Below, one piece after another: positions 1-8,124 of a stretch of 10,483 nucleotides of DNA. The notes below the pieces were generated by a model. That model was not told where the DNA came from, searched no databases, and saw nothing but the letters and a program-made list of their open reading frames with translations. Origin of the DNA: a bacterium (GTDB lineage Bacteria; Krumholzibacteriota; Krumholzibacteriia; LZORAL124-64-63); the NCBI GenBank assembly GCA_030635025.1, contig DAOVZQ010000039.1, positions 1-10,483 on the forward strand, read 5' to 3'. The number at the start of each line of letters is the position of its first letter. Position 1 is the stretch's first letter. A program made the position numbers and the translations under genes.

Positions 1-4
1 CCAT
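1..4 (-). CDS. rpsC: 30S ribosomal protein S3, first codon only (partial)
   Basis: Only an ATG followed by G is visible before the window ends. The codon is preceded by a purine-rich GGAAAGGA about 5 nt upstream, a fair ribosome binding site. The S10 cluster order places rpsC directly after rplV, and S3 proteins usually begin Met-Gly, which fits ATG-G. The identity therefore rests on synteny and the start signal, not on protein sequence. The gap from rplV is 65 nt, longer than the tight coupling often seen for this pair. Confidence 0.7.
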
Positions 5-26
5 GCTCGTCCTTTCCTCTTCCAAA

Positions 27-50
27 GACCGCGCCGTCTAGCGGCCGGTC
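27..50 (-). other. Intercistronic hairpin between rplV and rpsC
   Basis: GACCG and GCCG on one side pair with CGGC and CGGTC on the other, giving 9 base pairs with one bulged base and a 5-nt loop (CTAGA in the mRNA sense). It starts 20 nt after the rplV stop and ends 23 nt before the rpsC start. No U-tract follows, only TTT, so a classical intrinsic terminator is unlikely. It could be an mRNA stability element or attenuator; that is inference. Confidence 0.5.
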
Positions 51-69
51 GGTCACACGGTGTCCCGTC

Positions 70-417
70 CTACTGGACCGGGGAAACCGTCACCTGAATA
101 TGGCTGGAGCGCTTCAGGATCCGATACGCCCTACCTTGGGCGCGGGGACGAATCCTTTTCATGGTCGGCCCCTCGTCGACCTTGATTTCCTTGACGAAAA
201 ACCCGGAGTCCTCGCGCTTGACATCCTCGGCTCCGATAATGCGCGCGTTGGCCGTGGCCGACGCAATCGCCTTACTCAGGATCGGGGACGCCTTCTTGGC
301 TGTCAGTCCCAGGATTTCCAGGGCCTGATCGACTCGCTTGCCACGCACCAGGTCGGCCACTATGCGGGCCTTCCGGGGCGAAACTCTCACGTACTTGCTG
401 ACGGCACGGCCATCCAT
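70..417 (-). CDS. rplV: 50S ribosomal protein L22
   Basis: This 115-residue protein matches the whole L22 family in length. L22 binds several 23S rRNA domains and its long beta-hairpin lines the nascent peptide exit tunnel. The N-terminal KYVRVSPRKARIVADLVRGK block (residues 9-28) and the C-terminal hairpin MKRIRPRAQGRAYRILKRSSH (residues 86-106) are typical. The Met-Lys-Arg at 86-88, whose deletion gives erythromycin resistance in E. coli, is intact. The ATG start follows GGAGG at 8 nt. The gene lies 27 nt after rpsS. Nothing is truncated or unusual. Confidence 0.97.
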   Translation of the reverse strand: MDGRAVSKYVRVSPRKARIVADLVRGKRVDQALEILGLTAKKASPILSKAIASATANARIIGAEDVKREDSGFFVKEIKVDEGPTMKRIRPRAQGRAYRILKRSSHIQVTVSPVQ

Positions 418-444
418 CTGTCATACCTCCGCCTGACGGGCGAT

Positions 445-720
445 TTATTTCTTACTGCCGCTCTTGCTGGTGTGGCCCCGGTAGGTCCGCGTCGGCGCGA
501 ACTCCCCAAGCTTGTGGCCCACCATGTTTTCCTGGACATACACCGGAATGAACTGCTTGCCGTTGTGCACGGCGATGGTGTGTCCCAGGAATTCGGGAAT
601 GACGGTCGAGCGTCGTGACCAGGTCTTAACGACCCGCTTGTCGCCCTTGTCATTCATGTCGACAACCTTGCTTCGCAAGTGATCGTCGACGAACGGTCCC
701 TTCTTAATCGAACGAGCCAT
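445..720 (-). CDS. rpsS: 30S ribosomal protein S19
   Basis: A 91-residue protein, the normal S19 size. S19 sits in the head of the 30S subunit, pairs with S13 and contacts the intersubunit bridge and A-site tRNA region. The family signature is clear: MARSIKKGPFVDDHL at the start, TWSRRSTVIPEFLGHTIAVHNGK in the middle and MVGHKLGEFAPTRTYRGH near the end. The ATG start has GGAGG upstream, at a rather long spacing of about 11 nt. The gene sits 54 nt after rplB and 27 nt before rplV, in the usual S10 cluster order. Confidence 0.97.
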   Translation of the reverse strand: MARSIKKGPFVDDHLRSKVVDMNDKGDKRVVKTWSRRSTVIPEFLGHTIAVHNGKQFIPVYVQENMVGHKLGEFAPTRTYRGHTSKSGSKK

Positions 721-745
721 GCTTTTTCCATCCTCCGTCCGGGAG

Positions 746-761
746 CGCGGCCAGAGCCGCG
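746..761 (-). other. Intercistronic hairpin between rplB and rpsS
   Basis: A perfect 6-bp stem, CGCGGC with GCCGCG, encloses a 4-nt loop. It starts 13 nt after the rplB stop and precedes the rpsS ribosome binding site. There is no U-tract, so it is probably an mRNA structural element rather than a terminator. It may be chance in GC-rich DNA, but other gaps in this cluster hold similar hairpins. Confidence 0.4.
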
Positions 762-774
762 AACCGTACAGTCG

Positions 775-1602
<828 letters not shown>

Positions 1603-1621
1603 TGTCTTCCCCTATCCTCAA

Positions 1622-1639
1622 GCCGCTTCGTGCAGCGGC
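1622..1639 (-). other. Intercistronic hairpin between rplW and rplB
   Basis: GCCGCT and AGCGGC form a perfect 6-bp stem with a 6-nt loop. It begins 8 nt after the rplW stop and ends 19 nt before the rplB start. No U-tract follows. It resembles the hairpins in the rplB-rpsS and rplV-rpsC gaps in size and position. Confidence 0.45.
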
Positions 1640-1647
1640 GAACGATC

Positions 1648-1938
1648 CTAGACGTTGTCGAAGACGTCGATGATTTCGCCTTCGGCCAGGGTCACGATGG
1701 CCTTCTTCCAATCGGCGCGCTTGCCGGAGAACCGGCCCATCCGCTTGATCTTGCCCCGCATGTTCATGGTGCGTACCGACTGCACCTTCACACCGAAGTA
1801 GAGTTCGACGGCCTGCTTGATCTCGTGCTTGTTGGCAGCGGGCGTGACCTCGAAGAAGTATTGGTTCTTCTCGATCCGCAGCGTGCTGCCGCGCTCGGTG
1901 ATCAAGGGGCGCTGGATGACTTTGCTCAGATCCTTCAC
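1648..1938 (-). CDS. rplW: 50S ribosomal protein L23
   Basis: A 96-residue L23, normal for the family. L23 lies at the tunnel exit and is the docking site for trigger factor and the signal recognition particle. The N-terminal VIQRPLITERG (residues 7-17), the HEIKQAVELYFGVKVQSVRTMNMRGK core (residues 38-63) and the GRFSGKRADWKKAIVTL region (68-84) are typical. The start codon is GTG, and its GTGA overlaps the rplD TGA stop by 4 nt, indicating translational coupling. A GGAGGAGG stretch lies about 10 nt upstream, within rplD. Confidence 0.97.
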   Translation of the reverse strand: MKDLSKVIQRPLITERGSTLRIEKNQYFFEVTPAANKHEIKQAVELYFGVKVQSVRTMNMRGKIKRMGRFSGKRADWKKAIVTLAEGEIIDVFDNV

Positions 1939-2564
1939 GACCCGAACACCTCCTCCACGCCGCTTAACGAAGTCTTGGTGAACACGAGATTGTCCGCCCA
2001 GAGGATCGTGTAAGCGTTGAGATCGGTGTGACGCAGCACGCGCACACCCTTGATATTGCGCAGTGACTTGTAGACGTTGCCTGAATTGCCGGGCAGCACC
2101 ACCAGGGTGTGCCGTCCCTCGAGGGACATGCCGCCGAGCAGACGAGCCATCTCGTTCGTCTTGGGCGCGTCCATCTCGAAATCTTCGACCACATTGATGC
2201 GCTCGTTGATGGCGCGATCACTGAGGGCCGACCTCAAGGCCAGACGCTTCACCTTCTTGGGCAGCTTGTAGCTGTAGTCGCGCGGATGCGGACCGAAGGT
2301 GATACCGCCGCCGATGCGAAGCGGCGAACGGCCGCTACCCGCCCGCGCGCGGCCGGTGCCCTTCTGGCGATAAAGCTTGGCACCCGAGTGGGCGTTTTCG
2401 CCCCTCGTCTGCGTGTCGTGCGTACCCTGGCGTTGGTTGGCCAGATAGTTGCGCACGGCCTCATAGAGGGACTGCTTGTGCACCGCCTGGGCGAAGAGCG
2501 CATCGGGCAGATCCACACTGCCGATCGACTCTCCGTTGCGGTTGTAAAGGCTTGCGGTCGCCAT
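1935..2564 (-). CDS. rplD: 50S ribosomal protein L4
   Basis: L4, 209 residues from this start. L4 is an early 50S assembly protein with a loop reaching the exit tunnel; in Gammaproteobacteria it also represses the S10 operon. The extended loop is clear at about residues 47-90, with RQKGTGRAR, the macrolide-contact segment, intact. Two consecutive ATG codons exist. GAGGT lies 3 nt before the first (2567) and 6 nt before the second (2564), so I prefer the second; the first would add one Met. The stop overlaps the rplW start by 4 nt. The gap from rplC is about 39 nt. Confidence 0.96.
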   Translation of the reverse strand: MATASLYNRNGESIGSVDLPDALFAQAVHKQSLYEAVRNYLANQRQGTHDTQTRGENAHSGAKLYRQKGTGRARAGSGRSPLRIGGGITFGPHPRDYSYKLPKKVKRLALRSALSDRAINERINVVEDFEMDAPKTNEMARLLGGMSLEGRHTLVVLPGNSGNVYKSLRNIKGVRVLRHTDLNAYTILWADNLVFTKTSLSGVEEVFGS

Positions 2565-2603
2565 CATTTAACCTCGCACCTGCGTTTCGATGAATCCGGT
2601 TGC

Positions 2604-3224
2604 TCAGCCGCTGACCCGGATGAGGACAAGACCGTTCTTGCTGCCGGGCACGCTGCCCTTGACCAGGAGCAGATTACGCTCCGAGTCGATGCGAACGATC
2701 GTCAGGTTCTTCTTCGTCTCACGCTTGTTGCCGTACTGGCCGGACATGTGCGTGTTCTTGAGCACGCGACCCGGCTTGGTGTGCATACCGATCGAACCGG
2801 ACATGCGCACGTTCTTGCTGCCGTGGCCGTCGGGGCCGCGGTGCTGATTCCAGCGCTTGATGCGGCCCGTGAAGCCGCGTCCCTTGGTCACGCCGGTCAC
2901 GTCAACCCGCTCAACACCCTCGAGGATCGAGACGTTGATCGAGTCGCCCAGGGCGATCTCCTCGCCCTCGTCCGCAACGAACTCGCGCATGATATGCACG
3001 GGCTCGACGCCGGCCTGGCGGAAGTGCCCCTGCATGGGCATGGTGGTTCTACTGGCCTTGCGGCCTCCAAATCCGAGTTGCACGGCTCCGTAGCCGTCCT
3101 TCTCGGCGGTCTTGACCTGAGTCACGAAACAGGGTCCGGCCTCGATCACCGTTACCGGGATGTGGCGCCCATCTTCGTTGAAGACTCGGGTCATGCCGAT
3201 CTTTTTGCCGATCAGTCCGTTCAT
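2604..3224 (-). CDS. rplC: 50S ribosomal protein L3
   Basis: A 206-residue L3, one of the two proteins that start 50S assembly; its long loop reaches towards the peptidyl transferase centre. The start MNGLIGKKIGMTRVF and the end ERNLLLVKGSVPG are family signatures. The loop reads GRGFTGRIKRWNQHRGPDGHGS (from residue 115) and then SGSIGMHTKPGRV (from residue 142). Met147 occupies the place of E. coli Gln150, which is methylated there by PrmB. The ATG start follows GGGAG at about 5 nt. The gene lies 29 nt after rpsJ. Confidence 0.97.
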   Translation of the reverse strand: MNGLIGKKIGMTRVFNEDGRHIPVTVIEAGPCFVTQVKTAEKDGYGAVQLGFGGRKASRTTMPMQGHFRQAGVEPVHIMREFVADEGEEIALGDSINVSILEGVERVDVTGVTKGRGFTGRIKRWNQHRGPDGHGSKNVRMSGSIGMHTKPGRVLKNTHMSGQYGNKRETKKNLTIVRIDSERNLLLVKGSVPGSKNGLVLIRVSG

Positions 3225-3253
3225 GGCTGCTCCCTGGCTCCCTTGTCCTCGCC

Positions 3254-3562
3254 CTAGACCTTGATCTCGACATCCACGCTGGCGGGCAGCGTGAGCTTCT
3301 TGAGGAACTCGGTCGTCTGAGGCGTAGAATTCTCGATCTCGATGAGACGCTTGTGGATCCTCATCTCGAACTGCTCACGCGACTTCTTGTTCACGTGGGG
3401 CGACCGCAACACGGTGTACACCGAACGCCGGGTCGGCAGCGGCACGGGGCCACGCACCAAGGCGCCGGTCTTCAGGGCGGTCTGCACAATGATCTTGGCG
3501 GAGCGGTCGAGAACCGCCGGCTCGTAAGCCTTAAGCCTGATCTTGATTTTCTGTCTGGCCAA
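3254..3562 (-). CDS. rpsJ: 30S ribosomal protein S10 (NusE), TTG start
   Basis: A 102-residue S10, the normal length. S10 is a 30S head protein and, with NusB, part of the transcription antitermination complex on rRNA operons. Signatures are KIKIRLKAYEPAVLDRSAKIIV (residues 5-26), GPVPLPTRR (38-46) and SPHVNKKSREQFEMRIHKRLI (54-74). The start codon is TTG: AAGGAG stands 6 nt upstream, the protein then reads (M)ARQKIKIRLK as expected, and reading upstream in frame meets a TAG at 3587-3589 with no ATG or GTG between. The next internal Met is near residue 67, so no other start is credible. It is the first gene of the S10 cluster and lies 142 nt after tuf. Confidence 0.97.
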   Translation of the reverse strand: MARQKIKIRLKAYEPAVLDRSAKIIVQTALKTGALVRGPVPLPTRRSVYTVLRSPHVNKKSREQFEMRIHKRLIEIENSTPQTTEFLKKLTLPASVDVEIKV

Positions 3563-3568
3563 TTCGAT

Positions 3569-3574
3569 CTCCTT
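3569..3574 (-). promoter_or_regulatory. Ribosome binding site deciding the rpsJ TTG start
   Basis: AAGGAG, six matches to the anti-Shine-Dalgarno sequence, lies 6 nt before the TTG. It fixes the start at 3562 because no ATG or GTG is available in that frame. Confidence 0.85.
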
Positions 3575-3608
3575 CGCTTGCGATGGCTACTCCAGCCTCG
3601 CCGCCTCC

Positions 3609-3623
3609 AGCCCGGTCAGGGCT
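3609..3623 (-). other. Small hairpin upstream of rpsJ
   Basis: AGCCC and GGGCT form a 5-bp stem with a 5-nt loop, the third and weakest inverted repeat in the tuf-rpsJ gap. Its GGGCT arm could also pair with AGCCC from the hairpin next to tuf, so alternative folds are possible. An 8-nt direct repeat, GGCTGGAG, occurs twice just downstream of it. I see no good promoter elsewhere in this gap. Confidence 0.3.
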
Positions 3624-3649
3624 TCACGGCGCCTGCTCACCTTTCGCAC

Positions 3650-3666
3650 CCCGGGCCAGGCCCGGG
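3650..3666 (-). other. GC-rich hairpin in the tuf-rpsJ gap, second of a pair
   Basis: CCCGGGCC and GGCCCGGG flank a single central base, a near-perfect 17-nt palindrome that folds as a 7-bp all-GC stem with a 3-nt loop. It lies 7 nt beyond the first hairpin after tuf. No U-tract follows in the mRNA sense. It may slow the polymerase, mark a processing point or protect a 3' end. Confidence 0.55.
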
Positions 3667-3673
3667 AAGCGTC

Positions 3674-3696
3674 GGCCGGGCTGCTAGAGCCCGGCC
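3674..3696 (-). other. Strong hairpin just after the tuf stop codon
   Basis: GGCCGGGCT pairs perfectly with AGCCCGGCC, a 9-bp stem with a 5-nt loop (CTAGC in the mRNA sense). It begins 8 nt after the tuf stop. It is the strongest simple hairpin I found in the window. It lacks a downstream U-run, so it does not meet the pattern of an intrinsic terminator. It could act as an attenuator or 3'-end stabiliser that separates expression of the highly abundant EF-Tu from the S10 cluster; that role is inference. Confidence 0.6.
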
Positions 3697-3704
3697 ATAC
3701 TTCG

Positions 3705-4898
<1,194 letters not shown>

Positions 4899-4906
4899 GA
4901 GTGGCT

Positions 4907-4914
4907 ACCTCCTT
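4907..4914 (-). promoter_or_regulatory. Perfect Shine-Dalgarno sequence for tuf
   Basis: AAGGAGGT, a full match to the anti-Shine-Dalgarno core, lies 8 nt before the tuf ATG. It is the strongest such site in the window and fits the very high output expected of EF-Tu. Confidence 0.85.
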
Positions 4915-4921
4915 CTTGGCG

Positions 4922-7015
4922 TCAGGGGCGATTCCATACGCCCATGTAACGCTGAGTGATCTCCGTAGCGATCTTCTCCGGTACCCGCTCGTAGCGGGAG
5001 AACTGCATCGTGTACGTGGCCCGTCCCTGTGTCAGCGATCTCACCTGAGTCGCGTAGCCGAACATTTCGCTCAAAGGCACTTCGGCTCTAACCACCTGGA
5101 CATCATCACGGGGCTCCATGTTGCTGATCCGGCCCCGTTTCGAGTTGAGATGACCGGTCACGTCCCCCAGGTAATCGGCGGGGACAACCACCTCAACATC
5201 CATCACCGGCTCCTGTAACACCGGGCCGGCTTTCTGAACCGCCTTGCGCAGGGCCTCCGCCCCAGCAGCTCGAAAGGCGATCTCGTTGGACAACTCCTCG
5301 TCGTAGGAGCCGCCCTCCAGCCGAATCCGCAGATCGACCAGCGGATACCCGGCCAGGATGCCGCTGCCGCAGGCCTGCAGGCTCGCCTGCTCCACGGCTT
5401 CTACGTATTCCTTCGGCAGCAAATTCAAGCTCACCGTGCTTGAGAAGGTCTGGCCTTCTCCAAAAGCCGCCGGCTCCACCGCCAGCTTCACGTGAGCGAA
5501 CTGGGCCCTGCCGGCGCCGATGCGCTCGAGGCGATGACTCACCGTCGCCGCCCGGCTGATCGTCTCGCGGTAGGCGACCTGGGGCTTGCCGACGTTGGCC
5601 TTGACCCCGAATTCGCGCAGCATCCGATCCGTGATGATCTCCAGATGCAATTCGCCCATACCGCTGATGATCGTCTGGCCCGTTTCGGGATCCTGCTTCA
5701 CCTGGAAGGTAGGATCCTCGTCGGCCAGGCCCGCGAGGACCTCCGCCATCTTCACCTGGTCCGCCTTCGTCTTGGGCTCGATAGCCACGAAGATGACCGG
5801 CTCGGGGAAGCTCATCTCCTCCAGGAGGATCGGCCTCTCCAGGGCGCACAGCGTGTCGCCCGTGCGGATCTCCTTGAAGCCGACAACCGCGACGATCTCG
5901 CCGGTCGTGGCCTCCTCCACCTGCTCGCGTTTGTTGGCGTGCATCTGGAGGATCTTCTGGATCCGCTCTTTCTTGCCCGTGTTGGCGTTCAGGGCGACCC
6001 CGCCCGCCTTCAGCGTTCCGCTGTAGACCCTCAGGAAGGCCAGTCGGCCCACGTAGGGATCGGTAACGATCTTGAAAGCGATGGCGCTGAACGGCTCGCC
6101 CGCCGCCACCGACCGCGCTTCCGGCGCCCGATCCTTGGGGTGCCACCCCTCGACCGGGGGCAAGTCCGGTGGAGCGGGTAAAAAATCCACGACGGCGTCG
6201 AGTAACCTCTGCACACCGTTGTTCTTGAAGGCCGACCCGCAGAGCACCGGCACCAACTCGGCGCTCAGGGTGGCTCGACGTAGTCCCGCCAGGAGTTGGT
6301 CGAGGCTGGGCTCCCTCTCCTCGAGATAGAGCTCCATGATCTCCTCGTCCGCCTCGGCCAGCTTCTCCAGCAGGTCGTCGCGCGCCTGCGCGGCCTCGTC
6401 CTGCAACTCCGCCGGGATGGCGGTGTCCTCGAAACTGGTGCCGAGATCCTCGGCGTCCGGGAACCGGGCGGTCATGGTCAACAAATCGACCACGCCCGTA
6501 AACTCGCTCCCGCTGCCTACCGGTATCTGGATCGGTACCGGATTTGCGCCCAATCGCTCGCGTATCATCGTGACCGCCCGTCCGAAGTCGGCGCCCGCTC
6601 GGTCCATCTTGTTGATGAACGCCAGGCGTGGAACTCGGTACTTATCGGCCTGCCTCCAGACGGTTTCGGACTGGGGTTCGACCCCGCCCACGGCGCAAAA
6701 AACAGCGACCGCTCCGTCCAGGACCCTTAGGCTGCGCTCCACCTCTACAGTGAAGTCGACGTGCCCCGGGGTATCGATGATGTTCACGCGATGATCGCGC
6801 CAGAAGCAGGTCGTGGCAGCGGCGGTAATCGTAATGCCGCGCTCTCGCTCCTGTTCCATGAAGTCCATCTGGGCCGAGCCCTCATGAACTTCCCCTGGTG
6901 TGTGCACCTTGCCCGTGTAGAAGAGAATCCGCTCAGTCGTCGTCGTTTTGCCGGCATCTATGTGGGCCATGATGCCGATGTTGCGGATCTTCTCCAGTTC
7001 CTGCCGGGGTGCCAC
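4922..7015 (-). CDS. fusA: Translation elongation factor G, divergent EF-G1-like type, GTG start
   Basis: EF-G catalyses GTP-driven translocation and, with RRF, ribosome recycling. From the GTG at 7015 it has 697 residues, the normal length. The G domain shows AHIDAGKT (residues 17-24), RGITI (59-63), DTPGH (81-85) and NKMD (135-138); SGMGELHLEI (451-460) marks domain III and PLSEMFGYATQVRSLTQGRATYTM (647-670) domain V. The GTG follows GGAGA by 5 nt and is the only start that gives the family's usual N-terminus; in-frame ATGs at 7087 and 7108 lack ribosome binding sites. Domain IV is unusual: E. coli GSYHDVDSSE is GSYDEELSNE here, so the tip His583 position is Asp572. The SNEIAFRAAG segment and the QFSRYERVP end recall mitochondrial EF-G1 and the spd group. 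The placement between rpsG and tuf argues it is the main translocase. Confidence 0.96.
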   Translation of the reverse strand: MAPRQELEKIRNIGIMAHIDAGKTTTTERILFYTGKVHTPGEVHEGSAQMDFMEQERERGITITAAATTCFWRDHRVNIIDTPGHVDFTVEVERSLRVLDGAVAVFCAVGGVEPQSETVWRQADKYRVPRLAFINKMDRAGADFGRAVTMIRERLGANPVPIQIPVGSGSEFTGVVDLLTMTARFPDAEDLGTSFEDTAIPAELQDEAAQARDDLLEKLAEADEEIMELYLEEREPSLDQLLAGLRRATLSAELVPVLCGSAFKNNGVQRLLDAVVDFLPAPPDLPPVEGWHPKDRAPEARSVAAGEPFSAIAFKIVTDPYVGRLAFLRVYSGTLKAGGVALNANTGKKERIQKILQMHANKREQVEEATTGEIVAVVGFKEIRTGDTLCALERPILLEEMSFPEPVIFVAIEPKTKADQVKMAEVLAGLADEDPTFQVKQDPETGQTIISGMGELHLEIITDRMLREFGVKANVGKPQVAYRETISRAATVSHRLERIGAGRAQFAHVKLAVEPAAFGEGQTFSSTVSLNLLPKEYVEAVEQASLQACGSGILAGYPLVDLRIRLEGGSYDEELSNEIAFRAAGAEALRKAVQKAGPVLQEPVMDVEVVVPADYLGDVTGHLNSKRGRISNMEPRDDVQVVRAEVPLSEMFGYATQVRSLTQGRATYTMQFSRYERVPEKIATEITQRYMGVWNRP

Positions 7016-7187
7016 GCCTATCTCCGTTGCTGCCCGTCTCACATGCTTCCGACGCGCACAGTCGTCCCGTTCGGACCTGTCCGTCATCTTTGCCACATCC
7101 CCACTCATGGCGGGAAATTCCGGGCTATGCGAATGTTGCGAACTTCCTTGTCGTCTGCGCTTTGCGAGCTCTAAACGAGAGGGACCT
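7016..7187 (-). other. 172-nt rpsG-fusA intercistronic spacer
   Basis: No gene is recognised here. The fusA frame stays open through the whole spacer and into rpsG, with ATG codons at 7108 and 7087, but neither has a ribosome binding site and EF-G proteins do not carry such an extension. A GGAGA at 7021-7025 serves the fusA GTG. There is a short direct repeat TTCGCA (twice, 3 nt apart, mRNA sense) and an imperfect inverted repeat around GGAAATTCC, but no convincing promoter or terminator. Confidence 0.5.
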
Positions 7188-7658
7188 TTACCAACGGCAG
7201 TGGGCGAACGCCTTGTTCGCATCAGCCATACGGTGTGTGTCTTCGCGCTTCTTGATAGACGGTCCTTCGTTTTTGCTGGCCAAAACCAGCTCAGCCGCCA
7301 GCCTTTCGGCGAACGTATGCTCCGGCCGCGACCGGGCGAAACTGATAACCCAGTGCATGGCGAGCATCTGGCGTCGTTCCGGACGAACCTCGACGGGCAC
7401 CTGGTAGGTGGCGCCACCGATCCGTCGGGACTTGACCTCAAGGCTGGGCTTGACGTTGTTCAGGGCGGTACGGAAGACTTCGATGCCCTCCTGCCCCGTC
7501 TTGTCCTTGATGATGTCGAAGGCGCTGTAGATCGCCCGCTCCGAGATGCTGCGTTTACCGTCCTGCATCACGTAGTTGATGAACTTCGCCACCACGTGAT
7601 CACCGTAACGATGATCCGGGGTGATGTGTCGCCTTTCGGGTCGTCTCCGCCTGGCCAT
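7188..7658 (-). CDS. rpsG: 30S ribosomal protein S7
   Basis: A 156-residue S7, standard length. S7 nucleates assembly of the 30S head and lies near the E site; in E. coli it represses translation of its own str operon mRNA. Signatures: MARRRRPERR at the start, VAKFINYVMQDGKRSISERAIY (residues 23-44), ALNNVKPSLEVKSRRIGGATYQVPVEV (65-91) and RMADANKAFAHCRW at the end. The ATG follows AAGGAG at about 7 nt. The 86-nt gap from rpsL is close in size to the E. coli rpsL-rpsG gap to which S7 binds, so it is a candidate control site, though I cannot confirm the fold. Confidence 0.97.
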   Translation of the reverse strand: MARRRRPERRHITPDHRYGDHVVAKFINYVMQDGKRSISERAIYSAFDIIKDKTGQEGIEVFRTALNNVKPSLEVKSRRIGGATYQVPVEVRPERRQMLAMHWVISFARSRPEHTFAERLAAELVLASKNEGPSIKKREDTHRMADANKAFAHCRW

Positions 7659-7672
7659 GCTCTATCTCCTTG

Positions 7673-7691
7673 CGGGGAGGCTCCATCCCCG
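7673..7691 (-). other. Hairpin beside the rpsG ribosome binding site
   Basis: CGGGG and CCCCG form a 5-bp stem with a 9-nt loop, ending directly against the AAGGAG that serves rpsG. It could modulate access to that site. It is weak and may be chance. Confidence 0.3.
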
Positions 7692-7709
7692 GCTCGTGAA
7701 CCTGAACTG

Positions 7710-7743
7710 TTACCTGGGCCGCTCCATTACCTGGGCGACTCCA
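7710..7743 (-). repeat. 17-bp tandem repeat downstream of rpsL
   Basis: Two adjacent 17-bp units, TTACCTGGGCCGCTCCA and TTACCTGGGCGACTCCA on the plus strand, agree at 15 of 17 positions. In the mRNA sense each ends in TAA. The last codons of rpsL (CGACCCAAATAA) look like a degenerate third copy, so the array may have arisen by duplication of the gene's end. The copy nearest rpsL puts a second TAA in frame 18 nt after the true stop. Confidence 0.7.
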
Positions 7744-7744
7744 A

Positions 7745-8116
7745 TTATTTGGGTCGTTTGGCGCCGTACTTGGACCGGCCCTGGCGACGGGAATCGACAC
7801 TTGATGCGTCCTGGGTGCCGCGCACGATGTGATAGCGCACGCCGGGCAGATCCTTCACGCGTCCTCCGCGCACCAGCACGATGCTGTGCTCCTGGAGGTT
7901 GTGTCCCTCGCCACCGATATAGGCCGTGACCTCGATACCGTTGGTCAGTCGAACACGAGCGATCTTACGCAGCGCCGAGTTGGGCTTCTTCGGCGTCTGG
8001 GTGTAGACGCGCGTGCAGACGCCCTTGCGTTGCGGACAGGAAAGCAGAGCCGGGCTCTTGCTCTTGGGCTTGTTAACCTTACGGCCCTTGCGGACTAGCT
8101 GGTTCAGAGTCGGCAA
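7745..8116 (-). CDS. rpsL: 30S ribosomal protein S12, TTG start
   Basis: S12 lies at the decoding centre and governs accuracy. From the TTG at 8116 the protein has 123 residues and begins (M)PTLNQLVRKGRK exactly as the family does. AGGAGAG ends about 7 nt upstream. A GTG at 8182 is in frame, but would add 22 residues absent from S12 proteins and lacks a good ribosome binding site. Lys43 and Lys44 (TPKKPNSALRK) and Lys88 (GGRVKDLPGVRYH) are the wild-type residues, so no common streptomycin-resistance change is present. Asp89, the RimO methylthiolation site, is conserved. The end RSKYGAKRPK is typical. The gene opens the str cluster 195 nt after rpoC. Confidence 0.96.
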   Translation of the reverse strand: MPTLNQLVRKGRKVNKPKSKSPALLSCPQRKGVCTRVYTQTPKKPNSALRKIARVRLTNGIEVTAYIGGEGHNLQEHSIVLVRGGRVKDLPGVRYHIVRGTQDASSVDSRRQGRSKYGAKRPK

Positions 8117-8124
8117 TTTAGGTC

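Noticed and set aside
3650..3696. Intrinsic (rho-independent) terminator after tuf
   Set aside because: Both stems are strong, but neither is followed by a run of U in the mRNA sense, so they are listed as hairpins of unknown role.
7016..7441. Extended EF-G start within rpsG, giving 839 residues
   Set aside because: The extra 142 residues overlap rpsG and have no family counterpart. GTG 7015 with GGAGA upstream gives the normal 697-residue protein.
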